Shown here: positions 48,701 through 56,540 of the stretch, piece after piece | How positions within the stretch are numbered: position 1 is the stretch's first letter | Layout of the letters: the number at the start of each line of letters is the position of its first letter | Assembly: GCF_002209565.1 (NCBI RefSeq) | Contig: NZ_NJIH01000013.1 | Coordinates: 62,001-126,000 of the forward strand | Length of the DNA: 64,000 nt | Direction of reading: 5' to 3' | Source of the DNA: Candidimonas nitroreducens | Lineage (GTDB): Bacteria > Pseudomonadota > Gammaproteobacteria > Burkholderiales > Burkholderiaceae_B | Translations under genes and position numbers: made by a program | Notes under the pieces: generated by a model | What the model was told of the DNA's origin: nothing | Database searches by the model: none | The model's input: the letters and a program-made list of their open reading frames with translations, nothing else

Positions 48701-49276
48701 GGACAGGCCGACGTTGCGCTGCCGCGCCATGGCGTAGGCATAGGCTCCGAAGGCGCCGCTCTGGCTGACGATGCCGACCTTGCCCGGCCTGGTGAGCCCG
48801 GTCGACACCACGGGGGAGAAGGTTGCGTAGACCGAGCGGGCGATGTTCATGAAACCCAGGCAGTTCGGGCCCAGCACGCGGATGCCGGCAGCCGCCGCCG
48901 TGTCGGCGTAGCGGCGTTGCGCCTGCGCGCCTTGCTGGCCCATTTCAGCGAAACCGGCCGAGAACACGACGATGTTGCGCACGCCCGCGGCGATCGCATC
49001 GTGCAGTGCCTCCAGGGCGGCGGAGGCGGGGATCGCGAAGATGGCCAGATCGACAGGCCGGCCTATTGCCCGCAGCGATGTGTAGGCCGTCCGCCCTGCG
49101 ATTTCCCCGCCGCGCGGGTTGACCGGGTAGATGTCGCCGTCATAGCCGTGCTTGAGCAGGTAGCGCAAGGGCGCCGCGCCGATCTTGCCGGCCGTGGCCG
49201 AGGCGCCGACGATGGCTATCGAGGCCGGCGAGAGGAATGAATCGAGATCGGGGAAGTCGGTGTCTGGCTGGGTCAT
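45764..49276 (-). CDS. Fusion: ADP-forming acyl-CoA synthetase + DUF1254/DUF1214
   Basis: About 1,170 residues. Residues 1-~700 are a complete synthetase: CoA-binding domain (SPASIAIVGASATAGKIG), phospho-His region ASHTAALAGDDAAYDALF, ATP-grasp KVLSPDITHKSDVGGV. After a ~65-residue Pro/Ser/Thr linker with repeated TTSxPMP units, residues from ~765 onward are DUF1254 (VTPNNDTLFTNAWLDL) and DUF1214 (ADGFYLVLRLYQPG). I know of no standard architecture like this. The frame is unbroken. The paralogue at 21638-23731 ends where the linker begins here. ATG 49276 (MTQPDTDFP) is preferred; ATG 49330 is also possible. Confidence 0.88.
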   Translation of the reverse strand: MTQPDTDFPDLDSFLSPASIAIVGASATAGKIGAAPLRYLLKHGYDGDIYPVNPRGGEIAGRTAYTSLRAIGRPVDLAIFAIPASAALEALHDAIAAGVRNIVVFSAGFAEMGQQGAQAQRRYADTAAAAGIRVLGPNCLGFMNIARSVYATFSPVVSTGLTRPGKVGIVSQSGAFGAYAYAMARQRNVGLSAWVTTGNESDIDVAACIAWMARDPATRIIMAYLEGCRDGARLRRALDLARSAGKPVVLVKVGRTALGAATAASHTAALAGDDAAYDALFRQHGAWRARNIEEFFDIAHCVAVSGLPARPQVGLLTVSGGVGVMMADDAAAAGLDVAELPAAAQAKIRARVPFASTRNPVDLTGQVTAEPELLEAAARIMLGEAGHGSLLIFLAAFGSTPAMQDMQRQLARDLRREFPDRLLMFGMLADATQQHALEALGCLCFADPARAIRVLAAMNFFRVQLQCPAAEAVPATAQAALPPGPYNEAEAMALLRGCGIPAVPSRVADSRETAMAHARALGFPVAMKVLSPDITHKSDVGGVALNVADADEAGRSYERILTAAASAAPGAQVDGVLVAPMIRGGVELILGVRRDPALGAIVMLGSGGVQAELTGDVALRLAPVDRRQAHAMIDEIKTAPLLRGFRGAAPADEEALADAIVRLSRFALSAGDTLESAELNPLVVLPRGQGAMALDAVVLTRKAQPASSPEPASSPTPAPSPAPKTSSMPASSPMPTTSSTPTTSPMPTTSSSPAASPARQAVIATLPLFEMARMRAANTPRRHPVQGFAGDSPTSGMRWVNQFTHTRRLRGPQDKEVVTPNNDTLFTNAWLDLSAGPLVIDVPEMGERYWVLGFLDAWTNPWAYAGRRTTGGAAQRLFVHGPGWTGETPPGMHCISAPGDDVWVIGRILVDADPEDLQWVHALQDRYAILRPDGSTALSRIDTLLGSHGAGVPQADEYLHVLRTMLARNPPCAPLPGWPPSPAQLQQALAAVYTELRETSHASELGGGWTTAVTVRHSFGDDLLTRARVARNWIGTLGIDEAMYIMAEVDDEGAALCGARRYVLRFAPGGMPDVGAFWSITLYGRRDCLLVDNPIGRHSIGDRTRGLQRDADGGLSIAIQADDPGPGKNWLPAPPADGFYLVLRLYQPGRSHLEGTFDYPSVRCRDCSGA
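47007..47168 (-). repeat. In-frame 18-bp-based repeat encoding the Pro/Ser/Thr linker
   Basis: GTGGGCATGGGGGAAGTC-type 18-bp units recur with decay across about 47007-47168. They encode P-M/A-P-T-T-S-like hexapeptides between the synthetase and DUF1254 domains. The unit is a multiple of three, so length changes keep the frame. Confidence 0.8.
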
Positions 49277-49537
49277 GGGCTGCGTGGCGGGTTCGGCAGG
49301 AAGCTGTGCGATGCATTGCGCCTGCGGCATTCATGGTTCGTTTGGCGCCGGCGCCGGGCTAAGCGGCGTGTGCCGCGCGCAGGCCCGCGCTTGCCGTGCC
49401 GCGGCGGATGCCCGAGGCTGGAGCGCCTACGATACCTGGCCGCTTTTTATCAGACAAGACGAGAATTCCGAGGTATTTATAGGGTAATCTTATTTATTGC
49501 CGGAGCCGGAGCCGGAGCCAGCACCAGCCGCCGGCGC
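49277..49537. other. Gap between the LysR gene and the fusion gene
   Basis: 261 bp. An AT-rich patch at about 49445-49500 lies just after the LysR stop on its strand and could hold the promoter for the synthetase-fusion/SDR operon. A (GCCGGA)3 microsatellite at about 49499-49518 is also present. No gene was seen. Confidence 0.45.
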
Positions 49538-50467
49538 CTAGCGCGTGCCGCCCCGGCGCGTCGGCTCGTCGTCGTCCGGGCTTGTGGCGCTTTCCAGCGT
49601 GTAGTCGAGAAAGCTCTCCACCGCAGGCGAAAGGCACGAGCGATCGCGCGTGAAGATCGCGATGTGCCATGTGACGGTGGGCTGCAGCAGAGGGCGGAAG
49701 ACCAGCCCGAAGCCTTCCACCAGTGAATGCGCCATCGACGGGCAGATCGCGTACCCGGGGCGCACACGCAGCATCGAAAGCGCCGTGTTGACGCGGTGTA
49801 CCGGCATGATGTCCCTGGGGTGATGGCGCGGCGGCACATGGCTCAGCACATTGAGCGCCAGATTGGGCATGTAGTTGATCAGCTGCCGCTCGCGCAGATC
49901 CTTCCACTTCACCGCGGCGCCGGCCGCCAGCGGGTCGTCCGGGCGCAGCGCGGCCCACAGGGGGTCGATGCGGATCAGGTGCGCTTGCACCGCGTCGTCC
50001 GTCAGCACCCCGGCCGGCCCGAAGCCTATGTCCGCGCTGCCGCCGTGCAGGCCCGCCAGCACCCCCTCGATCGGCACATCGTCGAAACGTATGTCGACAC
50101 CCGGGTGGCGCCGGCCGTAGCCTGCAATCAGTTCGGGCAGCAGAGTGCACGACAGCGTCTCGGGCGCGGCCACGCGCACCAGTCCGCGGCGCAGCTCCTT
50201 CAGGTTGGTGATGTTCTTCAGCGCTTCGTCGAGATCGGCGAGCACGCGCCGCACCATGGGCTCGAACGCGGTGCCGACCACCGACGCGCCGACGCTGCGC
50301 GTATTGCGATCCAGCAGGCGTACGCCCAGACGGCCCTCCAGTTCCTTGACCAGGCCGCTGAGCGCCGCCTGCGACAAATGCATGGCTTCGGCAGCTTCCG
50401 AAAAACTGCCGCGCTCGAGTACGGCCATGAATGCACGCAGCTGCCTGAGCGTAACTTCGGGTGCCAT
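49538..50467 (-). CDS. LysR-family transcriptional regulator
   Basis: 309 residues beginning MAPEVTLRQLRAF. The helix-turn-helix (SFSEAAEAMHLSQAALSGLVKELE) lies at about 21-44 and the periplasmic-binding-protein-like effector domain follows. It is divergent from a Bug receptor gene across 159 bp and upstream of the synthetase-fusion/SDR genes on its own strand, so either set may be its target. Confidence 0.92.
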   Translation of the reverse strand: MAPEVTLRQLRAFMAVLERGSFSEAAEAMHLSQAALSGLVKELEGRLGVRLLDRNTRSVGASVVGTAFEPMVRRVLADLDEALKNITNLKELRRGLVRVAAPETLSCTLLPELIAGYGRRHPGVDIRFDDVPIEGVLAGLHGGSADIGFGPAGVLTDDAVQAHLIRIDPLWAALRPDDPLAAGAAVKWKDLRERQLINYMPNLALNVLSHVPPRHHPRDIMPVHRVNTALSMLRVRPGYAICPSMAHSLVEGFGLVFRPLLQPTVTWHIAIFTRDRSCLSPAVESFLDYTLESATSPDDDEPTRRGGTR

Positions 50468-50546
50468 GAGGTGTCCTCTTGGTGTCGATGCCCGCTGGTG
50501 GCGGGCGGAAATCAATTTATAACTTAGCCTTCTAGATAATCAAGAA

Positions 50547-50573
50547 ATTCAAGCTTGTGTGAATAGTTTGACA
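50547..50573 (+). promoter_or_regulatory. LysR-type operator candidate and -35 of the Bug promoter
   Basis: ATTCA-N8-TGAAT (50547-50564), an interrupted dyad of the size LysR proteins bind, lies directly before a consensus TTGACA (50568-50573). The matching -10 is weak. The position between the divergent LysR and Bug genes is the usual place for LysR control. Confidence 0.45.
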
Positions 50574-50626
50574 CACTCTATCCTTGGTTCTGCATTTTTA
50601 TTCTTATTCGAACTCAGGAGACATGC

Positions 50627-51610
50627 ATGAAAATCAACCGAAGGACGCTGCTGGGTGCGACTGCCGCGGGTATCTGCGCCGGCGCGATGCCACGTGTCTT
50701 TGCCCAGGACGGCTGGCCCTCCCGCCCGGTGAAGATTGTTTCCCCGTACGGGGCCGGGGGCCCCAACGATCTGTCCGCGAGGCTGATCGGGGACTACCTG
50801 GCGCAACACCTGGGGCAGGCCTTCGTGGTCGAGAACAAGACCGGCGCGGGTACCCGCGTGGGCAATAATTTCGTGGCGCACGCGCCCGCCGACGGCTATA
50901 CCATCCTGTACGCCGCCGCGCCTTATTCGACGCTGGAATCGCTGTACGGCAAGCTCAGCTACGATCCCAGGAAAGATCTGCAGCCCGTGGCCATGGCGAT
51001 CACGGTGCCGCTGTTCCTGATCGTCAACGCCAAGTCTCCGGCGAAGACGGCGCAGGAACTCATCGCCTACGGTAAATCGCAGCCCCACGGCCTGACCTTC
51101 GGCTCGCCCGGCTACGGCTCGCTGCCGCACCTGGCGGCCGAGCTGGTGCTGCGCGAATCGGGCTCGAAAGGCATCGTGGTGCAGTATCGCGGCGACGTTG
51201 CGGCGTACACCGACCTGCTCGCGGGCGGGCGCATCGATGCGACGCTTACTGCCATCACGGCGGCCCTGCCGCACATACAGAGCGGCAGGCTGCGGGTGCT
51301 GGGCGTGGCCTCGGCCGAACGCAGTGCCATCTATCCGCAGGCGCACACTTTGCCCGAGCAGGGCTTTCCCAAGGTGGTCGCCGCGGGCTGGTACGGCTTC
51401 ATGGCGCCGTCCGGCGTGCCCAAGGCCATCGTCGACCGCCTGGACACGCAGATCAACAATGCGCTGCACGACCCGCACATCTACCAGCGGCTGCTGTCGC
51501 AGGGCATGGAGCCACGCCCCGGCAATGCCGCCGTGTTCCGCAAATTCATCGATTCCGAAATGGCGAAATGGGGCCGCGTGATCCGCGCAGCCGGCATCAA
51601 GGGCCGCTGA
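50627..51610 (+). CDS. Bug/TctC-type periplasmic carboxylate-binding protein
   Basis: 327 residues. The N-terminus MKINRRTLLGATAAG has a twin-arginine-like RR pair before a hydrophobic run and AQ cleavage site at about 27. The mature motif RPVKIVSPYGAGGPNDL and PADGYTILYA identify a Bug receptor. Other Bugs in the window have plain Sec signals. It is divergent from the LysR gene and probably regulated by it. Confidence 0.91.
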   Translation: MKINRRTLLGATAAGICAGAMPRVFAQDGWPSRPVKIVSPYGAGGPNDLSARLIGDYLAQHLGQAFVVENKTGAGTRVGNNFVAHAPADGYTILYAAAPYSTLESLYGKLSYDPRKDLQPVAMAITVPLFLIVNAKSPAKTAQELIAYGKSQPHGLTFGSPGYGSLPHLAAELVLRESGSKGIVVQYRGDVAAYTDLLAGGRIDATLTAITAALPHIQSGRLRVLGVASAERSAIYPQAHTLPEQGFPKVVAAGWYGFMAPSGVPKAIVDRLDTQINNALHDPHIYQRLLSQGMEPRPGNAAVFRKFIDSEMAKWGRVIRAAGIKGR

Positions 51611-51623
51611 GCCGCGTGCGGGT

Positions 51624-51827
51624 TCAGGGGTTGTCGTCTTCGGCGTCGGCCTCGTATTCCAGATCGGCAAACATTTCGCGCAGCGAGCGCGGCCGATCCG
51701 CTAGCGGCTTGAAGACTTCTATCTGGTGCTGTGCCGGGTCGCCGCCGATGTCCCCGTGCGAGGACAGATAGAAGGCAGTCATGCGGCGCTGATTGATTTG
51801 CCTGATGTACTGCATGATGTGCTTCAT
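51624..51827 (-). CDS. Small hypothetical protein downstream of the MFS gene
   Basis: 67 residues beginning MKHIMQYIRQINQRRM and ending in an acidic tail (EYEADAEDDNP). It has GGAG 8 nt before the ATG and starts 26 bp after the MFS stop, so it is probably the second gene of that transcript. It is soluble and charged, with no membrane segment or recognised domain. The function is unknown. Confidence 0.6.
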   Translation of the reverse strand: MKHIMQYIRQINQRRMTAFYLSSHGDIGGDPAQHQIEVFKPLADRPRSLREMFADLEYEADAEDDNP

Positions 51828-51853
51828 GGGTTCGGCTCCAGTAGTAGCGCCTT

Positions 51854-53047
51854 TCAGCGCGGCTGCGGCTGCGACTTGGATCGTGGCAGCCAGCGCCAGA
51901 ACACGGCGGCGGCCATGAACCCCAGCAGTCCGGTGGCAAGCACGCCCAGCGCCAGCGAAGCCAGCGCCGTAATGGCCGACAGCACGGCGGGCGCGCCACT
52001 GGCGCCGATGTCGGCGATCATGCGCCAGACCCCCAGGAACTGGGTGCGGCCCTCGCGCGGCGAGGCGTCGGCGCCCAGCGTCATGACGATGCCCGAGCCT
52101 ATGCCGTTGCCCAGGCCTATTGCCATCGACACGATCAGGAAGCTCCACATGCCCACCGTGGCGGGTATCAACATCATGGACAGGCCCATGATCAGCACCG
52201 AAGGCAACGCCACATAGAAGCGGCCGTGGCGATCCATGGCCTTGCCGGAAGGGTAGAAGGCCAGTACGTCGATGGCCGCCACCATGCCGTAGATGATCGA
52301 GGTGGCCGTGGGGCTGATGCCCAGGTGGTCGGCCCACAGCGGGATTACGATCTGGCGCGAGGCGCGCAGCGCACTGACCAATAATATGCCGAAGCCCAGG
52401 GTGCAGTAGACCTTCCAATGGGCGCGCAGGATGTGGACGATCTTGGGCGCGGCCGGTGCGCCCGCGGCTCCGGGCTTGTGGTCTTCCAGATCGGGGATCA
52501 TATAGGCCAGCACGCCCGAGGCGAAGATCGCCACGATGCCTACCCAGTAGGCGCCGGGCAGCCCCGTGAAGTGCATGGTCGCCGCACCGATGAACGGGCC
52601 GGCGAATATGCCGATGCGCCGCGTTCCGCCCAGCGTCGACATGGCTCGCGCGCGCATGTGCGCCGGCACGGCCTCGATCAGGTAGGTCTGCCGCGCCAGC
52701 AGCAGCACCGAGGTGGCCATGCCCACCATGAAGACGCCCACCGCCAGCAGCCAGACCTGGCCCGGTATCAGGCACAGAATCAGCGCGACCACGCTCAGCG
52801 CGGCGGCCCAGACCATGGCCAGCCGTTCGCCATAGCGGGCGATGAACATCGCCGCGGGGATGTTGCTGACCAGCGAGCCGATGCCGATCAGGCCCACGAT
52901 CAGCCCGGCCAGGGCAACCGAGGCGCCTTCGTTGCGGGCGCTGAGCGCGATGATGGGAAGAATTGCGCCTTCTCCTATGCTGAACAGCAAGGCCGGCCCG
53001 AAGGCCGCGACGGCGATTTTTTTCAAACTGAAGGCGGTGTCGTTCAT
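51854..53047 (-). CDS. MFS transporter
   Basis: 397 residues with 12 predicted membrane segments. The 1-2 loop motif (AMFIARYGERLAMVW) and the repeated FYPSGKAMDRHGRFYVA-type loop in the second half are typical of MFS antiporters. ATG 53047 (MNDTAFSLKK) places the first helix right at the N-terminus; ATG 53080 would add 11 residues. It is divergent from the Rieske oxygenase gene, consistent with uptake or export of an aromatic acid (inference). Confidence 0.85.
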   Translation of the reverse strand: MNDTAFSLKKIAVAAFGPALLFSIGEGAILPIIALSARNEGASVALAGLIVGLIGIGSLVSNIPAAMFIARYGERLAMVWAAALSVVALILCLIPGQVWLLAVGVFMVGMATSVLLLARQTYLIEAVPAHMRARAMSTLGGTRRIGIFAGPFIGAATMHFTGLPGAYWVGIVAIFASGVLAYMIPDLEDHKPGAAGAPAAPKIVHILRAHWKVYCTLGFGILLVSALRASRQIVIPLWADHLGISPTATSIIYGMVAAIDVLAFYPSGKAMDRHGRFYVALPSVLIMGLSMMLIPATVGMWSFLIVSMAIGLGNGIGSGIVMTLGADASPREGRTQFLGVWRMIADIGASGAPAVLSAITALASLALGVLATGLLGFMAAAVFWRWLPRSKSQPQPR

Positions 53048-53327
53048 CTGGGCGGGATCGGGCTTGCGCGATCCGGGCATGCGTAGAGGCCGAGCGCCAT
53101 ATAGAGGCAGGCGGTCGGCCGAAAGGGGGCTCCATTGTGATCCTTGTGGGGACGGCATGCAAATCGGGGCCGTGGCGATCGGATGGCCCCGCCGGCGGCT
53201 CCGGGCCGCCGCAAAGGGCTCCGAAGGTGATTTGATATTGTTATCGGCTGGCGCCAATTGCCATCTTCCTCGATACACCCACCCTGGTTAGGATGCGCAG
53301 ATCTGTTCGGGTTTGGAGGTGGGCGAT

Positions 53328-54392
53328 ATGGCCTATTTGAGGAATTGCTGGTATGCGGCGGCGTGGTCGGAAGATTTGCAGCCGGGCAGCCTGCTCGCGC
53401 GCACGCTGCTCGACGAGCCTCTGGTGCTGTTCCGGGATCCGGCCGGCAGGGCGGTGGCGCTGGACGATATGTGTCCGCACCGCCTGGCGCCTTTGCGCCT
53501 GGGCAGGCTGCTGCCGGACGGCCGCCTGCAATGCGGCTATCACGGGCTGGAGTTCGATGCCACGGGCCAGTGTGTCAGGAACCCCCACGGCAGCGGCCGC
53601 ATTTCGCGCAATTGCAGGGTGCGGGCCTATCCGCTGGTGGAGCGCCATACGCTGGCCTGGATCTGGATGGGCGACGAGCCCCCCGACGAGGATCTGATCC
53701 CCGAATTCGCTTACCTGGATCCGGGCTCGGGGCATGACGTGGGCCGGCGCGACACGATCCTGATGCGGGCCAATTATCGGTACGTCGTCGACAACCTGAT
53801 GGATCTGAGCCATGCCTCGTTTCTGCACGACGGCCTGCTGGGCAACGCCGAAACCGTACCCGCCGAGATCAAGGTGCATCAGGACGGCCCCTACATCCAC
53901 GTGCGGCGCGACATGTACAACGTCCAGCCGCCGCTGCTGCGCGACCTGCTGTTCAAGCGCGACGGCGCCGCGGTGAATATGTGGCAGTCGATACGCTGGA
54001 GCGCGCCGGCCGCAGTGCTCAATGACGTCGGAACCTATGCGCCCGGCACCGACCGCGAGGAATTCTCGGGCCAGCTGGGGTGCCATATTCTTACCCCCGA
54101 AACGGCGGATACCACCCATTACTTCACCGCGGCGGCGCGCCAGGGGCCTCTGGGCGCGGTGCCCGACGAGGGCGAGGAGGCCTTGAAGGCCCGCATCGCC
54201 GAGCTGCGGCGCCATGCATTCAAGGATCAGGACGATCCCATGCTTACCGCCCAGCAGGAAAACATACGCCGGCATCCGGGGGTTTCCCCGGTGCTGCTCG
54301 AGATCGACATCGGGCCGGTGCGCTGCCAGCGCGCGCTCGATGCGCTGATCGCGGCCGAGCAGCAGCGCGCGGCCGAAGACGCGGCGCCATGA
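53328..54392 (+). CDS. Rieske non-heme iron aromatic oxygenase (VanA-like)
   Basis: 354 residues. The Rieske [2Fe-2S] ligands are Cys49-x-His51 and Cys69-x2-His72 (CPHR and CGYHG). The catalytic iron motif NLMDLSHASFLH lies in the C-terminal domain. This size and spacing fit vanillate O-demethylase or toluenesulfonate-oxygenase-like enzymes, which demethylate or hydroxylate aromatic acids. The needed FNR/ferredoxin reductase (VanB) is not adjacent. GGAGG at 53314-53318 sets the ATG at 53328. Confidence 0.92.
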   Translation: MAYLRNCWYAAAWSEDLQPGSLLARTLLDEPLVLFRDPAGRAVALDDMCPHRLAPLRLGRLLPDGRLQCGYHGLEFDATGQCVRNPHGSGRISRNCRVRAYPLVERHTLAWIWMGDEPPDEDLIPEFAYLDPGSGHDVGRRDTILMRANYRYVVDNLMDLSHASFLHDGLLGNAETVPAEIKVHQDGPYIHVRRDMYNVQPPLLRDLLFKRDGAAVNMWQSIRWSAPAAVLNDVGTYAPGTDREEFSGQLGCHILTPETADTTHYFTAAARQGPLGAVPDEGEEALKARIAELRRHAFKDQDDPMLTAQQENIRRHPGVSPVLLEIDIGPVRCQRALDALIAAEQQRAAEDAAP

Positions 54393-54501
54393 GCGCGCCG
54401 CCGGCCGGGGTTGATGCCGCGCCGCGGCGGAAAGGCCCGGGTTAGCGCGCATTTGGCCCCGCACATTCGATTCACCACATCATTTCAGGCGTAGATACAG
54501 C

Positions 54502-55482
54502 ATGAACCTCACCAGCCCCACACCTCCCAGGCGGCCCGCTCGCCTGATCGCACTCGAAGAGCATTTCCTGCATGCCGGCGTGGCCGCTACGTATGACGAG
54601 GTCGACCGCGCGCTGCTGTCGCCCTCGCGCGTGCCCGGCCTGGACGAGCTGGGCGATGCGCGCATCCAGTCCATGGACGAGGCCGGCATCACCATGCAGG
54701 TGCTGTCGCACACCAAGCCGGGCGTGCAGGACATGACCGATGGGCGCCTGGCCGTGTCGCTGGCCTGCGCCGCCAATGATTACCTGGCCGAGGCCGTGGC
54801 CCTGCATCCCGACCGCTTTGCCGGCTTCGCCACCCTGGCCACGCCCGAACCGGCCGAGGCGGCGCGCGAACTGGAGCGTTCGGTGCGCCAGCTCGGCTTC
54901 AAGGGGGCGATGATAAACGGCCATACGCGCGGCGCCTATCTCGACCAGCAGCGCTTCTGGCCGATCTTCGAGGCGGCCGAGGCGCTGGACGTGCCCATCT
55001 ACTTGCACCCGGCCAACCCGCATCCCGCGGTCTACGAGGCCTATTACAAAGACTATCCGTCGCTGGGCTATGCGCCCTGGGGCTATGCCGTGGAAACCGG
55101 CACGCACGTGCTGCGGCTGATCCTGAGCGGGGTGTTCGACCGCTATCCGCGGCTCAGGATGATCATCGGCCACATGGGCGAGCTGCTGCCCTTCGCGCTG
55201 TGGCGCGCCGACGGCCGGCTCACGCCCAAGTATCCGCAACTGAAGAAATCGGTGCGCGAATACTTCCTCGACCATTTCAGCGTGACCACGGCGGGGGTGT
55301 TTTCCACGCCCGAACTCATGTGTACGGCCAGCATCGTCGGCTTCGACAACATGCTGTTCTCCGTCGACTACCCCTTCGAGTCGAATGTCGCGGCCTCCAG
55401 CTGGTTCGAGTCCCTGCCGATTGCCGACACCGACCGCGCCAAGCTGGCCCATTTGAACGCCGAGCGCATCCTGAAACTGTGA
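54502..55482 (+). CDS. Amidohydrolase-2 family decarboxylase (gamma-resorcylate type)
   Basis: 326 residues. The N-terminal ALEEHF (Glu and His metal ligands), PIYLHPANP, IIGHMGE and SVDYPFE (metal Asp) segments match non-oxidative 2,3- or 2,6-dihydroxybenzoate decarboxylases. It would remove CO2 from a hydroxylated benzoate made upstream, for example by the Rieske enzyme. It follows the oxygenase by 109 bp and the Bug gene starts 17 bp downstream. Confidence 0.88.
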   Translation: MNLTSPTPPRRPARLIALEEHFLHAGVAATYDEVDRALLSPSRVPGLDELGDARIQSMDEAGITMQVLSHTKPGVQDMTDGRLAVSLACAANDYLAEAVALHPDRFAGFATLATPEPAEAARELERSVRQLGFKGAMINGHTRGAYLDQQRFWPIFEAAEALDVPIYLHPANPHPAVYEAYYKDYPSLGYAPWGYAVETGTHVLRLILSGVFDRYPRLRMIIGHMGELLPFALWRADGRLTPKYPQLKKSVREYFLDHFSVTTAGVFSTPELMCTASIVGFDNMLFSVDYPFESNVAASSWFESLPIADTDRAKLAHLNAERILKL

Positions 55483-55499
55483 ACCCCCAAGGAACATCC

Positions 55500-56483
55500 A
55501 TGAAGATCCTGACCTCCCTGGCATTTGCCGCAGCCTTGTCGGCGGCGGCCGTCCCCGGCGCCGCCGGCGCGCGCGACGCCGCGGCATTCCCGAGCAGGCC
55601 CGTGACGCTGGTGGTGCCGTTCACGCCCAGCAGCGGCAGCGACATCATTGCGCGCATCATCGCTCCCAAGCTCGAGGCGCGCTGGGGCCAGCCGGTAATC
55701 GTCGTCAACAAGCCCGGCGCCAGCGGCGACATCGGCGCGCGCCAGGTGGCCGTCGCCGCGCCCGACGGCTACACGCTGCTGATGGCCATCAATTCCTTCA
55801 CGATGACGCCGTCCCTGCACCGCAATCTGCCCTTCGATCCGGTGCGCGGCTTCGCGCCCGTGGCCAAGCTGGCCACCGCGGGCTATACCTTTGCCATCAA
55901 CCCCAAGGTGCCGGCGCACGACATGAAATCGCTGATCGCCTATGTGAAGACGCAGGACGGACACGTCAACTACGCCACGCCCGGCACCGGCACGCCGCAG
56001 CACCTGGCCATGGAACTGTTCAAGTCGCACTTGGGCCTGCACATTGCGCACGTGCCCTATAAAGGTATTGCCGGGGCGCTGACCGGCTTGGTGGGCGGCG
56101 AGGTGCAGATGATGTTCACCACCGTACACACCATGCTGCCTTTCCTGAAGGACAAGCGGGTGCGCCTGCTGGCCGTCAGCGGCGCACAGCGCGATCCGCT
56201 GATTCCCGACGTGCCCACGTTCCGCGAGCAGGGCATCGATTTCATGGACGGGGTGGACGCCTGGTACGGCGTGATGGCGCCCGCCGGCACGCCGCCGGCG
56301 ATCGTCGAGGGCCTGAACCGGGATTTCGTCGCGGTCATGAATGCCAGCCAGGTCAAGGCCCAGCTGGCCGAACTGGGGCTGTCGGTGCACACCAGTTCCG
56401 CCGCCGAGTTCTCCAGCCTCATCAAGCACGACCTGGCGCGTTGGAAAAAGGTGGTCGATACCGCCGGGATCCAAGCCCAGTAA
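55500..56483 (+). CDS. Bug/TctC-type periplasmic carboxylate-binding protein
   Basis: 327 residues with a signal peptide (about 1-24). FPSRPVTLVVPFTPSSGSD, VNKPGASGDIGARQ and APDGYTLLMA are the Bug signatures. The start at 55500 has AAGGA 6 nt upstream and follows the decarboxylase stop by 17 bp, so it belongs to the Rieske operon and probably captures the aromatic acid. Confidence 0.93.
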   Translation: MKILTSLAFAAALSAAAVPGAAGARDAAAFPSRPVTLVVPFTPSSGSDIIARIIAPKLEARWGQPVIVVNKPGASGDIGARQVAVAAPDGYTLLMAINSFTMTPSLHRNLPFDPVRGFAPVAKLATAGYTFAINPKVPAHDMKSLIAYVKTQDGHVNYATPGTGTPQHLAMELFKSHLGLHIAHVPYKGIAGALTGLVGGEVQMMFTTVHTMLPFLKDKRVRLLAVSGAQRDPLIPDVPTFREQGIDFMDGVDAWYGVMAPAGTPPAIVEGLNRDFVAVMNASQVKAQLAELGLSVHTSSAAEFSSLIKHDLARWKKVVDTAGIQAQ

Positions 56484-56540
56484 GCCTATGCGCGGTGCGT
56501 GCGCGGCAGGCCCGGCATGCACCCGCCATGCATACACCAT

